This document shows, in pieces, positions 4,273 to 7,817 of a stretch of DNA of 7,817 nt. The stretch lies in contig CAMLLA010000193.1 in assembly GCA_946480525.1 (NCBI GenBank), positions 1 to 7,817 on the forward strand, written 5' to 3'. Source of the stretch: an uncultured Asticcacaulis sp. Its GTDB lineage: Bacteria > Pseudomonadota > Alphaproteobacteria > Caulobacterales > Caulobacteraceae. Both the position numbers and the translations under genes were made by a program. Below the pieces are notes generated by a model, which worked only from the letters and a program-made list of their open reading frames with translations, was not told the origin of the DNA and made no database searches. Each line of letters opens with the position of its first letter. Within the stretch, counting starts at the first letter, position 1.

Positions 4273-6924
4273 CTAAAGTGAAGGGCGATAACGCAACGCG
4301 TTGCCGCTGTAAGTAAGTGTTTTTACGACGGGACCGTTGAGCGGCGCGGACCCGTTTCGCACGACCCGGATATTGAAGCGGCGTGTGTCCGGCATCTTGT
4401 CGAATTTGCCTTGCCGGGCGGCAAGGGTGAGTTCGCTGGTCCGGTCGTCCCACGACATTTTGATCAGGCTGTACCGGCCCTTCTCGTAATCGTAGTTCAG
4501 TCCGTTGTCTTCGTAGAGCGTGAAATCTCCGTCCCGTCCCGGGAAAATGATGATGTCCAGTTCCCGGGCGGTCGCCTCGGCGGTCGATTGCACGACAGGA
4601 CCCAATGGCAGGACAGTGCCGGCGCGGACGTGCAGCGGAAGCCTGTCCAGTGGCGCGGGCACGTCGTGACGCTGGCCGCCTTCACGGTGTTCGCCCGTCC
4701 AGAAGTCGAACCAGCCCCCGGCGCTCCGAGGGAGATATACGGGCCAGGTCGTCGCACCTGGTTCCAGCACGGGCGCTACGTGAAAGGCCCTGCCGAACAT
4801 ATAGGTATGGGCTTCGTCGAGAGCCTGCCCGTCCTGGCGGAAATCGAAAACGAGCGGACGCATGACCGGCTCACCCGTTCGCCAGGTCGCTCCGGCAAGA
4901 CTATAGATATATGGTAACAGCCGGTAGCGCAGGTCGAGATAGGTGCGCGCCACGGTTTCGACCTGTTCGCCGTAGTTCCAGAACTCTGTATTTGTCTGGT
5001 AGCCATGGACGCGCTGCAATGGAAGGAAGGTCGCGTACTGGAACCAGCGCAGAAAGCGTTCATGGTACGCCGGGTCGGTGTACTGGCTGTCGCCGGGACG
5101 GAAGAAGCCGCCGGCGTCAACCGTCCAGTAGGGATATCCGGCGGCGGCCATATTGAGGCCCGCCGGAATCTGACGCTTCAGGGTTTCCCAGTTGTTTCCG
5201 ATGTCGCCTGACCAGGTTGCCGCCGCATAGCGCTGCTGCCCTATAAAGGCGGATCGGGTCAGGATCATGACACGCCGGTCTGGTGCGTAACGACGCTGGC
5301 TCTCGTAAACTGTGCGGCTGACCTGAAGCGGATAGGCCAGGCGCATCCGCTCGCCAGGTCCCGCCGCGGTTCTGCGCCTAACCAGATCGTCGTTTTCGGG
5401 TTCAGTGGCGTCCTGCCACCAGGCGTCGATGCCAAGAGACGCCAGACGCTGGTTCTGGTTCTCGGCGTAGAAGTCAGCCGCCTTCGTGTTGAAGAAGTCG
5501 ATCCAGTCGGTTCCGGGGATATAGTAACCTTTGTCGGCGAAGGCTTTACCCAGCTCGGTGTCGCGCGATATCTTCGACCATACGGACAGCATCATGCGCA
5601 TATCGAGCGCGTGCAGGTCCTTCATCAATGTCTTTGGGTCTGGGTAGACGTCTTCGTCGAAGCGCATGGCGTTCCAGCCATGCTTGCCCCAGTACTGCCA
5701 ATCCTGCACTATGACATCGACCGGGAGCTTGCGGCGCCGGAACGCTTTCGCCGTATCGATGATCTCGGCCTGGGACCTGAAGCGCTCGCGGCAATGGATG
5801 TAGCCATAGGCCCAGAGCGGGAAGATGGGCGTAGACCCCAACAGGTCGCGATAGCTGCCCATGATGGTGTCTGCGTCCGGACCTGCGATGACGACATAGT
5901 CGATCCCATCCGCAACGGACGAACGCCAGGTGGTGCGATCCTGTGCCGGATCGAAATGCAAAACGGGCGCATCCTTGGCCGTGGCCTGGACCCGGACCTT
6001 GTGTTCGCCGGCGGGCAGATCAACGATGAAGCTGGTTGTCGGCGGCAGCCACAGATTGCTGAAATCGGCATAGGCCTTGCCGTCGATTTCGACATAGTGG
6101 CGCGACGCCATGGGCTGACCGACATCGAGCAGGAAGGCGACTGGTCCGGATTCGTTTGTCGTAAAACGGCCTTCGAAGACGGCTGAGTCCCGCGTGGCCT
6201 TGGCGTTTCCGGCACCCGTCGTCACATCGACGGTCTCCGAACGGCTTTCGCTCCCCACCTTTTGAAGGGTGACCTGTTGCGAAGGCGCATTCAGTTCGCT
6301 CATGCCGTAATTGCACCACAGCAGGCCATAGCCCTTGCTCGAGAGCACGAACGGCAGGCTGATCTGGGTATTGACCTGGGTGAGGCGGCGGGGCAGACGG
6401 CGAATGTCAAGAGCGCCGTCCTGGAAACATCCCGTGCCGTACAGGCGTTCATCGTCCGGCGAGTCGAAGCTCTGCCCGATACTGAAAGTGGGTTCACCGG
6501 CGACCTGGGACGCGGATACTCTGCGCTCGCCCGCCGTTTCCTTGAGAAAGAGATTGCCCTTGCCGTCAAAAAAGCGAATGACGCCGGCCGCATCAATCTC
6601 GCATGCGATCCCATCCATTTGAAGGCGTGTTACCCCATTGGCGTCTGTACGCTTCAGTTTTGGCCCGGTGGTCTGCGCCTGAAACATGTCCGGCACGGTC
6701 GATTTGAACAATGCGCCCTTCGCCGCGAAGCGGACACGAACAGTGTTGTGATTGAGTGCGGAAACAGCAAGGTCACCGTCCGCCAACGGCACGATAAGGT
6801 CCGCGCGCGGCGCATGCGCGGCCTCAGCCTTCGTTACGGTGTTGGCGTAGGTCGTCAAGGCAGCGCCTGAGATCAGCAAATGCCGCCGGGAGGGAAACCT
6901 GTGTGTCGTGCCATGCTGTGTCAT
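4273..6924 (-). CDS. Tat-exported GH31 glycoside hydrolase, alpha-xylosidase-like, with PA14-like insert
   Basis: An 883-residue family-31 retaining alpha-glycosidase. The N-terminus has a twin-arginine signal (SRRHLLISGAA, 12-22) with probable cleavage near residues 36-40, so a periplasmic or exported enzyme. Domains: mutarotase-like beta-sandwich about 41-225; PA14-like beta insert about 230-330 (FEGRFTTNESGPVAF, AGEHKVRVQA); completion of the N-domain to about 365; catalytic barrel about 366-680; C-terminal beta domains to 883. Catalytic signature WWQDATEPE places the nucleophile at Asp505; WSGDI gives the likely acid/base Asp574; VIVQDWQYWG (404-413) and QRVHGY (637-642) are further family blocks. 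The DATEP form plus the PA14 insert resembles Cellvibrio japonicus Xyl31A, an alpha-xylosidase acting on xyloglucan oligosaccharides, so release of xylose from such oligosaccharides is the best guess; alpha-glucosidase or transglycosylase activity cannot be excluded. The ATG at 6924 has AAGGTGA just before it. No TonB receptor or other glycanase is in view. Confidence 0.92.
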   Translation of the reverse strand: MTQHGTTHRFPSRRHLLISGAALTTYANTVTKAEAAHAPRADLIVPLADGDLAVSALNHNTVRVRFAAKGALFKSTVPDMFQAQTTGPKLKRTDANGVTRLQMDGIACEIDAAGVIRFFDGKGNLFLKETAGERRVSASQVAGEPTFSIGQSFDSPDDERLYGTGCFQDGALDIRRLPRRLTQVNTQISLPFVLSSKGYGLLWCNYGMSELNAPSQQVTLQKVGSESRSETVDVTTGAGNAKATRDSAVFEGRFTTNESGPVAFLLDVGQPMASRHYVEIDGKAYADFSNLWLPPTTSFIVDLPAGEHKVRVQATAKDAPVLHFDPAQDRTTWRSSVADGIDYVVIAGPDADTIMGSYRDLLGSTPIFPLWAYGYIHCRERFRSQAEIIDTAKAFRRRKLPVDVIVQDWQYWGKHGWNAMRFDEDVYPDPKTLMKDLHALDMRMMLSVWSKISRDTELGKAFADKGYYIPGTDWIDFFNTKAADFYAENQNQRLASLGIDAWWQDATEPENDDLVRRRTAAGPGERMRLAYPLQVSRTVYESQRRYAPDRRVMILTRSAFIGQQRYAAATWSGDIGNNWETLKRQIPAGLNMAAAGYPYWTVDAGGFFRPGDSQYTDPAYHERFLRWFQYATFLPLQRVHGYQTNTEFWNYGEQVETVARTYLDLRYRLLPYIYSLAGATWRTGEPVMRPLVFDFRQDGQALDEAHTYMFGRAFHVAPVLEPGATTWPVYLPRSAGGWFDFWTGEHREGGQRHDVPAPLDRLPLHVRAGTVLPLGPVVQSTAEATARELDIIIFPGRDGDFTLYEDNGLNYDYEKGRYSLIKMSWDDRTSELTLAARQGKFDKMPDTRRFNIRVVRNGSAPLNGPVVKTLTYSGNALRYRPSL

Positions 6925-7008
6925 TCACCTTGCTTCCCTCGGCTGTGGCGGAGTATCGCCGGCCTGCTGCCTTGATACGCAGTCTGCCAATTTATTATCT
7001 TGGGTAAA

Positions 7009-7038
7009 AATATCTTTTATATATAGCACTTATGTCAA
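7009..7038 (-). promoter_or_regulatory. Candidate sigma70-type promoter for the GH31 gene
   Basis: On the minus strand a perfect TTGACA (7038-7033) is followed 18 nt later by GATATT (7014-7009; 4 of 6 matches to TATAAT). The spacer contains TATATATAAA. Transcription would start near 7002, leaving a leader of roughly 75-80 nt before the ATG at 6924. The -35 match is strong, the -10 weak; the overall AT-richness raises the odds but also makes chance matches easier. Confidence 0.45.
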
Positions 7039-7217
7039 GGTCGATCTGCGCAGGTTGCGAATGGTCGGCGGGCCGGCAAGTTCCATGCTGTGACCGGCAC
7101 GTTCCGCAGTCATGCATCGCGGCGCGTGGCGTAATGCCGGGTCTGATCCCAAAACCCTTGGCCAAATTGCTGAATCGTTGCAAACCATAGGTCTTGCGGG
7201 CCGGACGGCGGTACGGC

Positions 7218-7224
7218 ACAAGGA
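7218..7224 (+). promoter_or_regulatory. Ribosome-binding site of glnE
   Basis: ACAAGGA ends 5 nt before the ATG at 7230, a good Shine-Dalgarno fit that selects this ATG over an upstream in-frame ATG-like position at 7194, which has no such sequence. Confidence 0.6.
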
Positions 7225-7229
7225 TTGTT

Positions 7230-7764
7230 ATGAACGACGTGCTTTTTTCCTCGCTGGTTGAACGGTTGCACAGTTGCGGGCCTGTGCTGAATGCCGGTGC
7301 GGCCGACTATACGCTTGAGACCCTGCATGAGGTCGCCAGGGCCGAGGGCTGGCGCGATGTCTTGCAGCAGGCGGAAGACGCCCTCCGCCCGATTGTCGCG
7401 GCATCGCCCTATCTGGCAGGCCTGATGCGCCGCGATCCGCAACGCCTGCGCGAAACCCTGATCACCGCGCCGGAAGCGCGGCTGAAGGCGATCCTGCTGG
7501 CGACCGAAGCGCTGGAAGCGCAAGCTGCGACCATCGAAGCGCCTGACGTCAACGCCGCCAAAAAGATACTCCGCCATCTCAAGGCCGATACCCACCTCCT
7601 GACGGCGCTTGCCGATCTTGGCGACGTCTGGAGCCTCGATCACGTGACCGCGGCCCTGACCCGGTTTGCCGACGCCGTGACCTGCGCGGCCCTGGCCCTG
7701 GTGGTCCGTGAAGAGCGCGACAAGGGCCGCCTTCTGCCGCCCGACGACCCCAAGTGGGACAAGG
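7230..7764 (+). CDS. glnE: Glutamine synthetase adenylyltransferase/deadenylase GlnE, N-terminal fragment
   Basis: The first 178 residues of GlnE, the bifunctional enzyme (about 950 residues in full) that adds and removes AMP on glutamine synthetase in response to PII and glutamine, adjusting nitrogen assimilation. Recognition rests on the N-terminal family pattern: SPYLAGLMRRDPQRL (59-73), the helical stretch AAKKILRHLKADTHLLTALADLGDVW (in two blocks, 109-122 and 123-134) and LDHVTAALTRFADAVTCAAL (136-155). The fragment stops just before the expected nucleotidyltransferase motif of the deadenylase half, so catalytic residues are not visible. The reading frame appears to continue to a TGA at 7786-7788, but the last residues EIGRAHV are translated Illumina adapter; genuine sequence ends at Lys178 or one base later. 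So this is truncation by the assembly, not a pseudogene. It probably has its own promoter in the divergent region. Confidence 0.9.
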
Positions 7765-7817
7765 AGATCGGAAGAGCACACGTCTGAACTCCAGTCACGG
7801 AAGAGAATCTCGGATTC
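7765..7817 (+). other. Illumina TruSeq adapter and index contamination
   Basis: From 7765 the sequence reads AGATCGGAAGAGC, continues through GTCTGAACTCCAGTCAC to 7798, then an 8-base index GGAAGAGA (7799-7806) and ATCTCG (7807-7812), exactly the order of the TruSeq i7 adapter. The final GATTC (7813-7817) departs from the expected continuation TATGCC, as in low-quality read ends. This is technical sequence that should be trimmed. It creates false protein ends: EIGRAHV on the plus strand and MCSSDL or MLFRS starts on the minus strand. Confidence 0.98.

Larger units (their letters stand above)
6925..7229. promoter_or_regulatory. Divergent intergenic region between the GH31 gene and glnE
   Basis: This 305-nt stretch holds no convincing gene. 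About 6989-7033 is strikingly AT-rich for this genome (TTTATTATCT, TAAAAATATCTTTTATATAT). The arms CCTTGA (6970-6975) and TCAAGG (7035-7040) flank it as a 6-bp inverted repeat. A palindrome CTGCGCAG lies at 7046-7053 and TTGGCCAA at 7158-7165. It must carry the start signals of the hydrolase leftwards and probably of glnE rightwards. No RNA gene or riboswitch fold was recognised. Confidence 0.6.

Noticed and set aside
6262..6870. A 202-codon plus-strand frame
   Set aside because: Antisense shadow of the N-terminal part of the GH31 gene; no ribosome site and no family signature.
7159..7171. Sigma54-type promoter for glnE (TGGCCAAATTGCT)
   Set aside because: The GG and GC elements are only 7 nt apart instead of the required 10, so the match is by chance.
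7110..7781. A 223-codon minus-strand frame starting MCSSDL
   Set aside because: Its first codons are translated Illumina adapter and the rest is antisense to glnE, so it is an artefact.
7765..7788. Natural C-terminus EIGRAHV for a short 185-residue GlnE-like protein
   Set aside because: These codons are exactly the adapter sequence; GlnE is truncated by the contig end rather than naturally short.
1..7817. CRISPR array, tRNA, rRNA, insertion sequence or integrase
   Set aside because: I found no repeat-spacer pattern, no tRNA or rRNA signature and no transposase or recombinase motif on either strand.

Overview
The window is GC-rich, tightly packed bacterial DNA that looks alphaproteobacterial. 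The evidence is a glnE start, an OmpR-type regulator with its histidine kinase, and a Tat-exported sugar hydrolase. A Caulobacterales-like host (for example Asticcacaulis or Caulobacter relatives) would fit, but nothing in the sequence proves it. The last 53 bases are not biological: from 7765 on they are Illumina TruSeq adapter plus an 8-base index, so the window runs to a raw contig end.

Layout. On the plus strand, 1-120 is the C-terminal tail of an OmpR/PhoB-family response regulator. A 157-nt spacer with two hairpins follows, then a complete membrane histidine kinase (278-1771). On the minus strand, reading right to left, come a Tat-exported GH31 alpha-xylosidase-like enzyme with a PA14-like insert (6924-4273) and, after a 124-nt gap, a tight three-gene unit: a DUF350/YjfL-type four-helix membrane protein (4148-3726), a DUF1190/YgiB/YjfM-type lipoprotein (3724-2990) and a YgiC/YjfC-type glutathionylspermidine-synthase-like ATP-grasp ligase (2986-1772). 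The kinase and ligase genes converge with no base between their stop codons. A 305-nt divergent intergenic region with an AT-rich promoter-like block (about 6989-7033) separates the hydrolase from the 5' part of glnE on the plus strand (7230-7764, cut by the contig end).

How it fits together. Regulator and kinase form a two-component system. From memory, related alphaproteobacteria often have a regulator-kinase pair directly upstream of glnE, so the minus-strand block of about 5.4 kb looks like a cassette placed between them. The membrane protein, lipoprotein and ligase correspond to the enterobacterial yjfL-yjfM-yjfC set. That set has been predicted from genome context to be an amidoligase-based peptide or lipoprotein modification system, and its substrate is unknown. 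It is the least-understood system here. The lipoprotein ends in Arg-Gly-Gly-Cys-Cys-Gly, and its terminal Cys-Gly resembles the end of glutathione, the natural acceptor of the ligase family. The GH31 enzyme probably removes xylose from xyloglucan-type oligosaccharides in the periplasm, and a functional link to the triad is not evident.
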